A DNA stretch of 64,000 nt from Candidatus Limnocylindrales bacterium (GCA_035559535.1 DATMBG010000044.1:62001-126000); one strand, 5' to 3'. Positions 1 to 8,825 are shown, counted from the first letter of the stretch. Made by a program: numbers and translations. Notes: generated by a model from the sequence alone, not told the origin.

Positions 1-451
1 AAGCGTCTTTCTTTTTTTCACTTTGAGGGTAGGCCTCTAGGAGGCGTTGAAAGGTCGAAGCAGCCCCGGCATAATCTTCCAAAAGAAATTGAGACCGACC
101 CAGTTTGTATAACGCCTGATCGGGGATATGGATGGCAGGATCCATTTTTTGCTTACTACTTTCAGCTTTCTGAAAACCTGCAAGGGCGGCTTGATAGGCT
201 TTGATGGCTTCTGAATATCGTTTTTGAGCAAAATCACATTCCCCCATAAGAAATTGAACATAAGGGGCCCGAGGACTTTTAGGAAATTTATTTAAAAATT
301 TTTGAGCCTGATCTTTTGCAGAATCGAAAAGACCGTCTTTATAAAGACCGCCCAGAATGGTATAAACTTCATCTTCGGTTTCAGCGGCCCATACGCTAAC
401 ACTCAAAAAAAGGAAAAAGAGAATACCTCCTAGGACTTTACCGGATGTCAT
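1..451 (-). CDS. TPR-repeat periplasmic protein, 3' end beyond window
   Basis: Translating the minus strand from the ATG at 451 gives an open frame that runs off the left edge. It starts with a probable signal peptide (a hydrophobic stretch ending in VWAAE) and continues as helical repeats of tetratricopeptide type, with motifs such as PRAPYVQFLMGEC and EDYAGAASTFQRLLEAYP. This resembles YbgF/CpoB- or BamD-like envelope scaffold proteins, but the remainder is needed to decide. The start lies 1 nt after the stop of the TPR lipoprotein upstream (TAA-T-ATG), so the two are almost certainly co-transcribed and translationally coupled. The exact envelope function is unknown. Confidence 0.75.
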   Translation of the reverse strand, partial: MTSGKVLGGILFFLFLSVSVWAAETEDEVYTILGGLYKDGLFDSAKDQAQKFLNKFPKSPRAPYVQFLMGECDFAQKRYSEAIKAYQAALAGFQKAESSKQKMDPAIHIPDQALYKLGRSQFLLEDYAGAASTFQRLLEAYPQSEKKKDA

Positions 452-452
452 A

Positions 453-1217
453 TTATTCTAGAATATCCAGATACCGCCGCGCATTGTTAGCCAGCTCACT
501 TCCCTCGGGAGCCAATTTTAAAACCTCTTTAAATTGTTTAATAGCTTCTTCTCTTTCACCCAATTTCATATAAGCAAGTCCCAGATTGGAGTAGGGTTCC
601 ACGTAATTGGGATTGATCTCAACGGCCCGTTTAAATTTCTTGATGGCTTCATGGACCCGATTAAGACGAAAAAGAGCCACCCCATATTTATTCACGGCCC
701 AATCAAAATCCGGGTAAAGATTGGTCGCGATCCGAAATTCTTCCAAAGCTTCCACCAAATCTCCTTTTTCCAATAAGGCATATCCGATATTGTAATGAGC
801 CAGGGCCGGGGTTCGATATAGTGGATCACTTAGAGCAATGCGATACTCTTTAATAGCCCGGTCCCACATTCCCATTCGGGAATAGGCGGCACCTAAATTA
901 TTATGGGCTTCTACAAAATCCCCATTCAACTGGATCGCTTTCTGAAAATTCTGCGCTGCGGTATCAAATTTCTCTTCTCCAAAATAAACAAGACCTATAG
1001 CATTATAGATCTTGGGGTCGTGGGGATAAAGCGTTTTAGCTTTTTCTAAAGCGGCCAGGGCGTCTATCAGTTTTCCCCGATTCAGCAAAGATACCCCTAA
1101 ATCGTAGTGCGCCTCGGCCTGTGCTCGTTGTTCTTCGACTTTTATTTGAGAGGCACAGCCTGTTATGATCAACGTTACAAAAATAGCCGGATAAACTACT
1201 AAAACTTTAACGATCAT
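453..1217 (-). CDS. TPR lipoprotein, PilF/PilW-like
   Basis: A 254-residue protein. The N-terminus has a hydrophobic segment ending in a lipobox (LIITGCA, Cys at about residue 21), so it should be lipid-anchored, probably in the outer membrane. The rest is about six tetratricopeptide repeats (for example PKIYNAIGLVYFGEEKFDTA and VEPYSNLGLAYMKLGEREEA). Size and layout match the PilF/PilW pilotin family that helps assemble type IV pilus secretins, and also NlpI-like lipoproteins. A pseudopilin-like gene lies far away at 48.6 kb, which is weak support for a pilus role. It is directly coupled to the next TPR gene. Lipoprotein and TPR assignment is firm; the pilus role is inference. Confidence 0.8.
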   Translation of the reverse strand: MIVKVLVVYPAIFVTLIITGCASQIKVEEQRAQAEAHYDLGVSLLNRGKLIDALAALEKAKTLYPHDPKIYNAIGLVYFGEEKFDTAAQNFQKAIQLNGDFVEAHNNLGAAYSRMGMWDRAIKEYRIALSDPLYRTPALAHYNIGYALLEKGDLVEALEEFRIATNLYPDFDWAVNKYGVALFRLNRVHEAIKKFKRAVEINPNYVEPYSNLGLAYMKLGEREEAIKQFKEVLKLAPEGSELANNARRYLDILE

Positions 1218-1493
1218 CCTAACCCTCCTCTCACAGTACTATACCGTCTAAACGCGCTACATTAATACTCTTACAGCCCTTACCTTAATTTTTACAGAAC
1301 TCAACCGAATTTGTCAATAAAGTTTGTTGATAAATTTATCCCTTTTGGTTTAAAGCTTGCATATCTGATCTGGTCTAGATTTACTCGCCTTTGTGATCTT
1401 GACAAATCTTGACAAGGGTGAATCTCTTGAAGTAAGAATATTAAGAACCAGGCAAATACGTCAACGGCTTTTTGGACAGGATTGGACTTCTTT

Positions 1494-1645
1494 ATGGAGT
1501 TAACAAAGCTTTTGAAGGAACTGAAAGAGGCCTTGTACCAAATCTACCGGAAAACTTTTGTGGTGTTTACCTCCATGGCTCTTATGCCAGGCAAGGGGAG
1601 GACCTGGAATCGGATATAAAGTTGCCATTGTCTAACCAGAGATGA
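1494..1645 (+). pseudogene. Remnant of a minimal nucleotidyltransferase (MNT-type)
   Basis: From the ATG at 1494 the frame reads ELTKLLKELKEALYQIYRKTF, the usual N-terminal helix of small nucleotidyltransferases. The conserved continuation then sits in another frame: GVYLHGSYARQGEDLESDIK, the GSxAR...SDxD active-site signature, with Lys in place of the last Asp, ending at a TGA at 1643-1645. A frameshift and early truncation therefore left a fragment of about 50 codons. Such genes (MNT/HEPN pairs) are often mobile toxin-antitoxin modules. No HEPN partner is visible, because purH begins 80 bp downstream. Confidence 0.7.
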
Positions 1646-1725
1646 GAAAAACCAGACGCATTTTCCTTGACGTTTTGACCTGCTGCCTGTATGTTAAGTA
1701 AGCGTTTAGTTGTGGGGGAGCCCTT

Positions 1726-3282
1726 ATGAATACTCCAAAGAGAGCCCTTATTAGTGTTTCCAATAAACAAGGAATTGTAGAGTTTGCTCAAGCCCTTGAT
1801 CAAATGGGATTTGACTTGATTTCTACAGGCGGAACGGCCACGCTGTTGTCAGAGTTCGGGCTTTCCGTGAAGCGGGTCTCGGATTTAACCCATTTTCCGG
1901 AAATCTTGAATGGCAGAGTTAAAACACTTCATCCTATGATCCACGGGGGGATTCTGGCGAACCTGGAAGACCCTCAGCATGTTAAGGAAATCTCGGAGCA
2001 GGGAATTTTACCTATTTCTCTGGTGGTAGTTAACTTGTATCCCTTTCGGGAAACCGTATCAAAACCGGCCGTTACTTTGGAGGAAGCTATTGAAAACATT
2101 GATATTGGGGGGCCGACTCTTCTTCGTGCAGCGGCAAAAAATTACCGAAATGTTACCGTCATCTGTGATCCCCGGGATTATGGAAAGGTTTTGAATGAAC
2201 TTAAGCAGCATTCTGGAACGGTAAGTCTGGAAACCCGGTTTAAATTGGCCTATAAAGCTTTTGCCCATACGGCTTCTTATGATATCACCATTACCCGCTA
2301 TCTTTCTTCCACCCTTACCTTTCCCGACTATTGGTTTTTGGATCTGGAGAAGGTACAAGATCTCCGTTATGGTGAAAATCCTCATCAGCGGGCGGCCCTT
2401 TACAGAGATTTATCTGTTGCAGGCCCTTCTCTAACCAAGGCCCGGCAACTTCAAGGAAAGGAGTTATCTTTCAATAATATTTTTGACCTGAATGCCGCCC
2501 TGGAATTAATTTTAGAGTTCACGTCGGAAGGAGAATTATTCCAACCGGCGGCAGCCATTATTAAACATACAAATCCCTGTGGTGTTGCTCTGGGACAGTC
2601 TCTTGCTGAAGCATATCGTCGTGCCAGGTCTTGTGATCCGGTTTCGGCTTTTGGGGGGATTGTGGCCTTAAATACCACCGTAGATGTAGAAACGGCTCAA
2701 GAACTGACCTCAACCTTTATCGAGGCGGTCATTGCTCCGGCGTTTGAGGAAGCAGCCCTGGCTGTTTTACAGAAGAAAAAAAATCTAAGGGTGCTCTGCT
2801 TGGATTTTTCTACTCTGGCCGGGGAAAAGTATGACGTTAAAAAAGTTTCAGGAGGTGTACTGATCCAGGAAAAAGATGTCTTAGATTTAAACCCTCAGGA
2901 ACTTAAAGTAGTGACTAAGCGTCAGCCAACTCCTCAAGAGATGAAAGGATTACGGTTTGCCTGGAAAGTGGTAAAACACGTTAAATCCAACGGCATTGTG
3001 TATGCTACTGAAACCGAGACGGTAGGTATCGGGGCCGGACAGATGAGCCGGGTAGATGCTTCTAGAATAGCGATTATGAAAGCACAACGGTCGCTTCAAG
3101 GAACCGTTGTGGCATCTGACGCCTTTTTCCCATTTCGGGACGGGGTCGACGCAGCCGCAGAAGTAGGGGCTACGGCGATCATTCAGCCGGGAGGGTCTCT
3201 ACGGGATCCTGAGGTTATTGCCGCAGCTGATGAACATGGAATGGCCATGGTTTTTACACAGGTTCGGCACTTTAAACATTAG
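1726..3282 (+). CDS. purH: Bifunctional AICAR transformylase / IMP cyclohydrolase
   Basis: A 518-residue protein matching the family length of about 510-530. It catalyses the last two steps of de novo IMP synthesis in the cytoplasm: formylation of AICAR with 10-formyl-THF, then ring closure. The N-terminal IMPCHase (MGS-like) domain shows [20 protein letters not shown] and the loop [13 protein letters not shown]. The C-terminal transformylase domain carries [15 protein letters not shown], the catalytic KHTNPCG motif (about residues 280-290) and the C-terminal [12 protein letters not shown]. The ATG at 1726 follows a GGGGGAG ribosome binding site. The other purine gene in the window, purA, is 54 kb away, so there is no purine operon here. 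Confidence 0.97.
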   Translation: MNTPKRALISVSNKQGIVEFAQALDQMGFDLISTGGTATLLSEFGLSVKRVSDLTHFPEILNGRVKTLHPMIHGGILANLEDPQHVKEISEQGILPISLVVVNLYPFRETVSKPAVTLEEAIENIDIGGPTLLRAAAKNYRNVTVICDPRDYGKVLNELKQHSGTVSLETRFKLAYKAFAHTASYDITITRYLSSTLTFPDYWFLDLEKVQDLRYGENPHQRAALYRDLSVAGPSLTKARQLQGKELSFNNIFDLNAALELILEFTSEGELFQPAAAIIKHTNPCGVALGQSLAEAYRRARSCDPVSAFGGIVALNTTVDVETAQELTSTFIEAVIAPAFEEAALAVLQKKKNLRVLCLDFSTLAGEKYDVKKVSGGVLIQEKDVLDLNPQELKVVTKRQPTPQEMKGLRFAWKVVKHVKSNGIVYATETETVGIGAGQMSRVDASRIAIMKAQRSLQGTVVASDAFFPFRDGVDAAAEVGATAIIQPGGSLRDPEVIAAADEHGMAMVFTQVRHFKH

Positions 3283-3292
3283 GGTAAGGGTT

Positions 3293-3369
3293 CGTCGTCT
3301 TTCGTCCGTCGTTGAAGGTTTAGAAGGATGGGTTATTAACAACGGATAATGGAGGATGGACAACGGACG
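3293..3369. repeat. Intergenic hairpin built of short near-repeats
   Basis: Left-arm text CGTCGTCTTTCGTCCGTCG faces right-arm text ACGGATAATGGAGGATGGAC plus CAACGGACG. Both arms are degenerate short repeats of a GGAYAACGGA-like unit. The structure spans the purH-phosphoesterase gap and reaches into the annotated start of the phosphoesterase, so it probably encodes the first eight non-homologous residues of that frame. It belongs to the tandem-arm hairpin class seen throughout this window. Confidence 0.5.
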
Positions 3370-4539
3370 TTTATGGCTCCACATACCAAGCAAGATGTAC
3401 AAATCGATGTAAAAGGTGGGTTTGTTAAATCCCTAGAAGATGGAAAAGTTCTCATACGAGCTCTGGGGTTTGAGATAGTTATTCGGATTGTATCGATCGG
3501 TCATACCTGTTTAAGACCTATCCAGATAGAGCTGGAAAATGTTGCAGGCAATCGGGTTCAAGTATTAGAAAAAGACCAGCTTATAAGCCCCCTAGAGCGA
3601 AGCCCTCGAAGTATTTGTTTTCAGGTAATACCCGGAATTAAGAAAGAGATAGTTGTTAAGACGGAGCTTCCTGAAGAAGATATTCGCTTTATCATCTTCG
3701 GAGATAATCATGCCGTTCTTCCTAATTTACGGGAAATTGTTGAGACTGCAAATCGGAATCAGGTCCATTTTGTAGTGCCCAATGGAGACCTGGTTCACAG
3801 CGGACGTGTAGAAGAATACCATGAGATCTTGAAGGAACTTAATCGGCTGGAAATGCCTTTTTTTACATCCATCGGGAATCATGATAAACGAGTTCGAAAC
3901 GGGAGAAAAAACTATAAAAGCTTTTTGGGTCCTTTTTATTATGCCTTTGATTACGGGGAAGTTCATTTCATAGTCCTGGATAGCTCCAGGAAACGGGGGA
4001 TTGATCGATTCCAGTATAGATGGCTAGAACGGGAGTTGGAGGCTTCTCGTGGAAAGCGGATTATCGTTTTTCTACACCGCCCGGCTTTTTGTCCAGGATA
4101 TGGATACGCCTGTTTTTCAGATCCTTTTAATACCAGAAAGTTTGTAGATCTCATGGAGAAATACCGGGTTGAGGCTGTTTTTAGCTCTCACATTCATATT
4201 TATGAGAACTTTACCCGAAACGGGGTTCGCTATTTTGTGACAGGGGGAGGGGGGGGCGTCCTCTGGCAGACCAGCACTTTCCATCACTATCTGCAGGTTT
4301 TTGTTAAAAAAACCGGTATCCACGTAGAGGTTATCAAACTGCCGACTCCAGAAGCCCGGTTAAAAGAACGCCTAAAAGAAGGAATTAAGTTCAATCTGGA
4401 GTTTCATCTGAAGAAAAAACGCCAAATGCGAGCCCAGAGGCGAAAGAAATACTTGGAGTGGTTAGGACTTACTCTAGCTGGCGTAGGAATCCTTGGATTA
4501 AGAAGATTAAGAAGACGTCTTCCTATTCCTAAAAAATAA
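3349..4539 (+). CDS. Calcineurin-like metallophosphoesterase with C-terminal membrane segment
   Basis: A 396-residue protein. An N-terminal all-beta region (about residues 15-110) precedes a metallophosphoesterase domain with the full set of metal ligands: FGDNH (D-x-H), NGDLVHSG, SIGNHDKR, FLHRPAF and SSHIHIYEN. It should hydrolyse a phosphoester using a dinuclear metal centre; the substrate is unknown. The C-terminus has a basic stretch, a short hydrophobic segment (WLGLTLAGVGILGL) and an Arg/Lys-rich tail, suggesting membrane attachment. The N-terminal beta domain resembles the purple-acid-phosphatase layout. No clear Shine-Dalgarno precedes the ATG at 3349. The ATG at 3373 is a possible true start, since residues 1-8 derive from the intergenic hairpin. 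Confidence 0.85.
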   Translation: MEDGQRTFMAPHTKQDVQIDVKGGFVKSLEDGKVLIRALGFEIVIRIVSIGHTCLRPIQIELENVAGNRVQVLEKDQLISPLERSPRSICFQVIPGIKKEIVVKTELPEEDIRFIIFGDNHAVLPNLREIVETANRNQVHFVVPNGDLVHSGRVEEYHEILKELNRLEMPFFTSIGNHDKRVRNGRKNYKSFLGPFYYAFDYGEVHFIVLDSSRKRGIDRFQYRWLERELEASRGKRIIVFLHRPAFCPGYGYACFSDPFNTRKFVDLMEKYRVEAVFSSHIHIYENFTRNGVRYFVTGGGGGVLWQTSTFHHYLQVFVKKTGIHVEVIKLPTPEARLKERLKEGIKFNLEFHLKKKRQMRAQRRKKYLEWLGLTLAGVGILGLRRLRRRLPIPKK

Positions 4540-4546
4540 AGGGTGG

Positions 4547-5302
4547 TTATTTCCATATCTTCTCAATGGTCATAATTTCAGATGCCGTAGGATAAAGCCA
4601 AAGCATTTTGCTATCGGAAGCCATCACGGAGCATTCGGAATTTTTTTCGCTGGGATGACAACCCGGTTGATGAGTCAGGCCTAAAGCGTGGTACAGCTCG
4701 TGTTTTGTAACCGCTACCATGGCCGATTTTATTTTCTCCACAGGTTCTTTAAACTCCAAAACTTTATTATACCCTATCACGGTTAGATCCGAAAGTCCAA
4801 AAATAAAGGACTGAGGGTGTGCAACCAGGCATTCGATATAGTCATATTTATCATCTTCATACGTTGGATCGAGTCCCCAAAGTTTCCATTCTTTATCTAC
4901 GATGAGGGTTATGCCAGGGTGCGTTCGGATCAAATTCAGAAGGGTTCGGCCTCGGGGTGATCCCTGTACAGCCTTTAAGTAGAAAGAGTCGTTATAAAGA
5001 CCCAAAAACAGGTCTGCACCTTCTGTCCATTCTACCACAGATAGAGGAACGGCCGAGGTAAAAAGAATTTCTCGATCCAGCTCGGAGATGGCAGATTTAA
5101 AAATGTTATGGACATTTATCTGATAAACCTTCTCCTCCATTTTAAACTCTCGCATGGGAGGCCCCAGGAGAAACACACTAATCTGCCCTTGAGACTTCCA
5201 CTTATGAATTCTCCCCAGAGGCATTTCTTGAGCGGAGAGGATGGAAGAATAAAAGCCCAGGATTAAAAGGATTATCCCAACCATTTTTATAAGATGTTTC
5301 AT
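4547..5302 (-). CDS. Secreted metzincin-type zinc protease, archaemetzincin-like
   Basis: A 251-residue protein with a clear signal peptide (hydrophobic to about residue 20, cleavage near LSAQE). The zinc site HELYHALGLTH (H201, E202, H205, H211) fits the HExxHxxGxxH metzincin signature. It is followed by a Cys (215), a second Cys (224) and the SVM Met-turn (M227). This order resembles archaemetzincin (peptidase M54, HExxHxxGxxHC...CxM), but the downstream CxxC of that family is absent. Unlike typical archaemetzincins it is exported, so it probably acts in the periplasm or outside the cell. It converges on the phosphoesterase, with only 7 bp between the stops. Substrate unknown. Confidence 0.75.
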   Translation of the reverse strand: MKHLIKMVGIILLILGFYSSILSAQEMPLGRIHKWKSQGQISVFLLGPPMREFKMEEKVYQINVHNIFKSAISELDREILFTSAVPLSVVEWTEGADLFLGLYNDSFYLKAVQGSPRGRTLLNLIRTHPGITLIVDKEWKLWGLDPTYEDDKYDYIECLVAHPQSFIFGLSDLTVIGYNKVLEFKEPVEKIKSAMVAVTKHELYHALGLTHQPGCHPSEKNSECSVMASDSKMLWLYPTASEIMTIEKIWK

Positions 5303-5658
5303 ACCTTTACCCCCTAAGAAAACCCGATTCTAATTCTTCTCTGTATCCTTTTTATACTTTTTCAGATCCTTAAAGGATACAAAAACTCTAGAGGATACAA
5401 AGACTCTCCTGACAGGTTTGCCTTTAAATATATTTTATACCTTTTAGCTCGACAACGGTAAATCAGGTTTTAACCTTAAAAGCTCCATAGGAACCACTGG
5501 TTTGTAGCCACTAAGCCTGTAGGAGCGGCCTATGAAATTCTGGCATGGTTTTGATACCCGGTTTACTCCTCTGAAGCTAAAAGATCCGGGGGTGAGACTC
5601 TGTTGGCTACAAATAGACTGTCCTGCCGGTACTTTTTCGGTAATTTAACAGGGTTGAG
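5303..5658. other. Intergenic region with inverted and direct repeats
   Basis: No gene is visible in these 356 bp. A perfect 10-bp inverted repeat (TTTGTAGCCA at 5501-5510, TGGCTACAAA at 5604-5613) brackets about 90 bp. A second pair (GTATCCTTT near 5343, AAAGGATAC near 5372) lies close to the metzincin gene, followed by a near-duplicate AGGATACAAARACTCT. The latter two could be operator-like sites for the minus-strand metzincin promoter. The 10-bp pair could be termini of a small decayed element. Function not established. Confidence 0.4.
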
Positions 5659-6249
5659 TTAGATAGATCTATATTTTTGGGCCAGTCTCTGAAAATCTTC
5701 CCAGGCTTCCCGTTTTTTAGAGGGATCCCTGAGCAAGTAAGCCGGATGAAAAGTTGGTAACACGTCAGCATCCAGGGCTTCATATTTAAGCCATTTTCCT
5801 CGGATTTTGGTGATGCTTTCCTTTATCCCCAGTAAAGCCTTTAAGGCTGGAGATCCAAGCGTACAGATAATCTTTGGCTTGAGGAGTTTAAGTTGCGCAA
5901 CCAAAAACGGATTACAGGCATTTATTTCGGCCTGGGTAGGGGTTTTATTATTGGGTGGTCGGCACTTAATCGCATTGCAAATATAAACTTCCTTTCTGGT
6001 TAAGTTGATGGATTGCAGCATCTTATTCAAAAGCATTCCAGACTTACCAACAAAAGGAATCCCCTGTCGATCTTCTTCTTCTCCAGGAGCTTCTCCGATA
6101 AAGACCAGTTTAGCTTGAGGATTACCATCTCCAAAAACTACCCGGGCATGACTGCAACGGGAACACCGAAACTTTTTAATATGGTCTTCAAGCTCCGAAA
6201 GGGAAGTAAACTCTTGCACAGGTAAATTGAATAAATCTCTATCGGCCAT
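5659..6249 (-). CDS. udg: Type-4 (4Fe-4S) uracil-DNA glycosylase
   Basis: A 196-residue cytoplasmic DNA-repair enzyme that excises uracil arising from cytosine deamination. It has the family-4 iron-sulfur ligands C29-x2-C32, C96 and C112, the active-site motif GEAPGEEEDRQGIPFVG (about residues 53-68) and the C-terminal HPAYLLRDP motif. Length and architecture are normal for thermophilic and many mesophilic bacterial family-4 enzymes. Its start overlaps the end of the upstream HELVH gene by 11 bp, so the two are likely co-translated. Confidence 0.95.
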   Translation of the reverse strand: MADRDLFNLPVQEFTSLSELEDHIKKFRCSRCSHARVVFGDGNPQAKLVFIGEAPGEEEDRQGIPFVGKSGMLLNKMLQSINLTRKEVYICNAIKCRPPNNKTPTQAEINACNPFLVAQLKLLKPKIICTLGSPALKALLGIKESITKIRGKWLKYEALDADVLPTFHPAYLLRDPSKKREAWEDFQRLAQKYRSI

Positions 6250-6649
6250 GTAAACAAGCTCCTAAGTTAAGCATCATAAGATTAAGGGTTACCGAACCTT
6301 GCTCGAACAACCACCGATTCTGGATCCCATAAGCTTCTTTCTCTCGCAGGGTCCAGCTTTCACAATCGCTTTTCCCATCGAATTTCCCACTTACCTGCTG
6401 AACATAATGCACAAGCTCGTGGAGCAAGACGCTACGCGCCAAAACACTTCCCTTTAGATCTAAAGTATCATCGAGATAAATTTCATTGGTTTCCAATGAA
6501 AACCATCCCAGAATTTGACAAGGCTTATGACAGGCCTTTTCCTCCAGAACCGCATGGGGAACCAGATGGACTATGGGGAGTTGCTCAGGAATAGGATACC
6601 CGCCTAATAGTTTGATCGATGAAAGCAAGATTAAGATCAATTCGTTCAT
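6239..6649 (-). CDS. Small zinc-metallopeptidase-like protein (HELVH), DUF6647-like
   Basis: A 136-residue protein with a short hydrophobic N-terminus (about residues 1-17) and an HELVHYVQQ motif at about residue 77, i.e. the HExxH core of zincin peptidases. A downstream E-x-E-A-Y helix (REKEAYGIQNRW) supplies a plausible third ligand, as in gluzincins. This pattern fits small secreted uncharacterised proteins annotated DUF6647; the family name is from memory. It overlaps the udg start by 11 bp. It is the second putative zinc protease within 2 kb. Substrate unknown. Confidence 0.65.
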   Translation of the reverse strand: MNELILILLSSIKLLGGYPIPEQLPIVHLVPHAVLEEKACHKPCQILGWFSLETNEIYLDDTLDLKGSVLARSVLLHELVHYVQQVSGKFDGKSDCESWTLREKEAYGIQNRWLFEQGSVTLNLMMLNLGACLHGR

Positions 6650-6786
6650 ACCAATACCTTTTGTTTAAGATTATATCACGTTTCATTTCTTCTTTATAAC
6701 TTTTTTGTAAGTATGCAAGTGAAATGCCACAACTTATCCTGGGGAAGCTTATGCTGGATTAAGAACCTTTTTATTGATAAAAACAA

Positions 6787-6815
6787 AAACCCGTTTTCCT
6801 AAAGAAAACGGGTTT
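6787..6815 (-). terminator. Rho-independent terminator of the xox operon
   Basis: A perfect 12-bp stem (AAACCCGTTTTC at 6787-6798, GAAAACGGGTTT at 6804-6815) with a 5-nt loop. On the minus strand it is followed by a T-rich run (TTTTGTTTTTATC). It lies 110 bp past the stop of the xox-associated cytochrome gene. A shorter T run on the other side allows bidirectional use. Confidence 0.85.
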
Positions 6816-6925
6816 CTTTCTCTTGGACTCGAAGTATAAGAGTCTCTATCTACCTAGGAAACAGTTTCCTACAACCCTTGGGCTATCTTTACTAAAACTC
6901 ATCCCCAGGCAATCTGGATTCTTTC

Positions 6926-7909
6926 CTATCTTAATGTCAGGAGATAGGCCAGAAGGTCGTTCAACTGCTGTTCGTTCAACAATTCAGAGTAATTATTTGG
7001 CATCAACGAGGTTTTGGATATGATCGTTTGTTGGATTTCGCCTTTGGGAATTGCCTGAAGTTTTCCATCTGCCGTTGCCAATTCCACCGAAGAATCGTCT
7101 TCAGCTTTCTTAATTCCGGTTATATTTCGTCCGTCTTTGGTTGTAATAACCGTGGTCTCGAAACCGGATACGATGACGGCACTGGGTTTTAAAATAGATT
7201 CACGAATATAGTCCGGAGATCGGCGACCTATTTTAGAAAGAACAGGTCCCACTTCACCGCCCTTTTCCTTAGCGATATGGCAATTGGCACAAGCCTCAGC
7301 TCCCAGGATCTGGGTATCGAAGAATATTTTTTCTCCGGCAGCCGGGTCTCCCTTCACAGCGGGGGTTTCAGGGGCTGGAGCGATACCTGCGGCTCCAGAG
7401 GTTTTGGTTGCCACATGTCCTTGGGGCCAATTCTTAGGTATATCCCATTGAGTTTCATCGGGCCTTCCCGGGGGAAGAATTCCTTCAGATCTGGCCCTTA
7501 CGTAAAGATAGACATCCCGAATTTTTTCATCATCTAATAACGTTGCCCAGGCGGGCATTCCCTTCGGGACTCTCCCCTCTTTAACGGTTTTGAAAAACTC
7601 CTCATCGGTCAGTACTTTAACAGATTCCCTCAAATTCGGTGCCAGAAAACTCCCCAGGGCATCCACCCCATGGCATCGGTAGCAGTAAACATGCCAAAAC
7701 TTCCATCCGGTATAGATCTTCTGATAGAGTTCTGGAGAAGATTCTTTAGCCTGCTGGGCAGCAGCTTCTGGAATAGGTTGGAACTGGCCGATGAAAAATC
7801 CTAAAATCCAAACAATCGTTGTAAGAATCAGGATGTTTTGTGGCATTGCCGGATATACCCTTTCAAAGGGACATGTGGAACCTTGATCGGCTGCTCGTTT
7901 ACCTGTCAT
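6926..7909 (-). CDS. Diheme c-type cytochrome, probable XoxF electron acceptor
   Basis: A 327-residue exported cytochrome. A hydrophobic signal segment (about residues 25-45) is followed by a cytochrome c domain with CYRCH (76-80) and probable axial Met in GMPAW (M118). A second module has CANCH (207-211) and a C-terminal heme-binding region ending in LLNEQQLNDLLAYLLTLR, resembling the C-terminal module of planctomycete-style heme-binding proteins. It should take electrons from the PQQ enzyme. Typical XoxG proteins are single-heme and much shorter, so this is a fused or substituted partner. The ATG at 7909 overlaps the xoxJ stop (ATGA), indicating coupling. M22 (7846) would give a tidier signal peptide. 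Confidence 0.85.
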   Translation of the reverse strand: MTGKRAADQGSTCPFERVYPAMPQNILILTTIVWILGFFIGQFQPIPEAAAQQAKESSPELYQKIYTGWKFWHVYCYRCHGVDALGSFLAPNLRESVKVLTDEEFFKTVKEGRVPKGMPAWATLLDDEKIRDVYLYVRARSEGILPPGRPDETQWDIPKNWPQGHVATKTSGAAGIAPAPETPAVKGDPAAGEKIFFDTQILGAEACANCHIAKEKGGEVGPVLSKIGRRSPDYIRESILKPSAVIVSGFETTVITTKDGRNITGIKKAEDDSSVELATADGKLQAIPKGEIQQTIISKTSLMPNNYSELLNEQQLNDLLAYLLTLR

Positions 7910-8796
7910 TGTGTATTCTCCTTTCCATCAATAAGTGGAACACCGTAATCCTCTAGAATTTTTCGGATCTCAGTTTTTTTCTTATCGAGTATCTCTTCTA
8001 ATTTTGCTTTCAATTCTTTATCTGACTTTCTAACCCCTATGGAAATATCATAAACAAAGGGTTGGCTATCGGGGCCCCCATCCAGGAGTGGGACTATTTC
8101 GATAGGTATGGGTTGTTTTTTTGCAAAATAACCTGCAATAGCGCCCCATACAATGGCTACATCCAGTTTACCGGCGGCTAGATCGTCGATAATCTTTCCC
8201 GGATAATTCTCCTGGGGGTCATAAAACACTTCATAGCCCACCACGTTTTTGGTAATTCCTCGTTCACTCAGCGCGATATGAGGTGGGGTATTAACGTAAA
8301 CGCCGATTTTAACCTCCTTGAGAATCGGATCATCCAGAGATTTAATCTGGAAACCTTTATTTTTTGGATAGGCAATTACATAACTGGTGCGATAATAAGG
8401 CTTGGTCCAGAGGACTGGATCATACCCTTTGGGGATTCCCATAACGATATCACACATTTTGGTTCCCAGGGTGGTTCTGATAAATCCGCGTCGTTGGGGC
8501 CACCAATAATAAGTCGGCGATTCGCCTAGTTCTTTTGCCATCAATTCGGCAATTTTATTTTCAAATCCCTCCAATTTTTGGTTGGAATAAGGTAGGTTAT
8601 CTGGATCGGCGCAAACCCGAAATCCACCCTTTGCCGGACCCTGCAGGTTCTGATTTATCCATTCTTCTACGGTCCATGCCTTTGGCGCTAATAAAGGTAA
8701 CAAAATAACCACCATGAGTATCCCTACAGGGTTTAACTTTTTTTTATTTTTAGTTTTCAATTTAAACAACTTCTCCACTTCCAAAAACGCCATCAC
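7906..8796 (-). CDS. xoxJ: Periplasmic solute-binding-like protein of the PQQ dehydrogenase locus (XoxJ/MxaJ)
   Basis: A 296-residue protein with an N-terminal signal-anchor (about residues 22-40) and a type-2 periplasmic binding fold: FRVCADPDNLPYSNQKLEGFE near the start of the mature protein, MCDIVMGIPKGYD in the middle, DLAAGKLDVAIVWG later. This pattern belongs to the quinoprotein-dehydrogenase-associated MxaJ/XoxJ family, thought to help activate or chaperone XoxF/MxaF rather than transport a solute. It sits between xoxF and the cytochrome, as in many methylotrophs. The start is GTG at 8796 or the ATG at 8793. Both lie inside a strong hairpin, suggesting controlled translation. Confidence 0.9.
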   Translation of the reverse strand: MMAFLEVEKLFKLKTKNKKKLNPVGILMVVILLPLLAPKAWTVEEWINQNLQGPAKGGFRVCADPDNLPYSNQKLEGFENKIAELMAKELGESPTYYWWPQRRGFIRTTLGTKMCDIVMGIPKGYDPVLWTKPYYRTSYVIAYPKNKGFQIKSLDDPILKEVKIGVYVNTPPHIALSERGITKNVVGYEVFYDPQENYPGKIIDDLAAGKLDVAIVWGAIAGYFAKKQPIPIEIVPLLDGGPDSQPFVYDISIGVRKSDKELKAKLEEILDKKKTEIRKILEDYGVPLIDGKENTQ

Positions 8797-8815
8797 CCCG
8801 CCGAAGCGAGGTGAT
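8792..8815 (-). promoter_or_regulatory. UUCG-capped RNA hairpin sequestering the xoxJ start
   Basis: Read on the minus strand, 8815-8792 folds into a 10-bp stem (ATCACCTCGC against GCGGGGTGAT, one T-G wobble) closed by a C(UUCG)G tetraloop, among the most stable RNA loops. The 3' arm contains the only G-rich ribosome-binding candidate and the GTG/ATG start region of xoxJ. It is followed a few bases later by a T5 run (GGCGTTTTTGG). It could block translation or act as a leaky terminator, lowering xoxJ and cytochrome output relative to xoxF. Confidence 0.6.
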
Positions 8816-8825
8816 GATCTGACAT

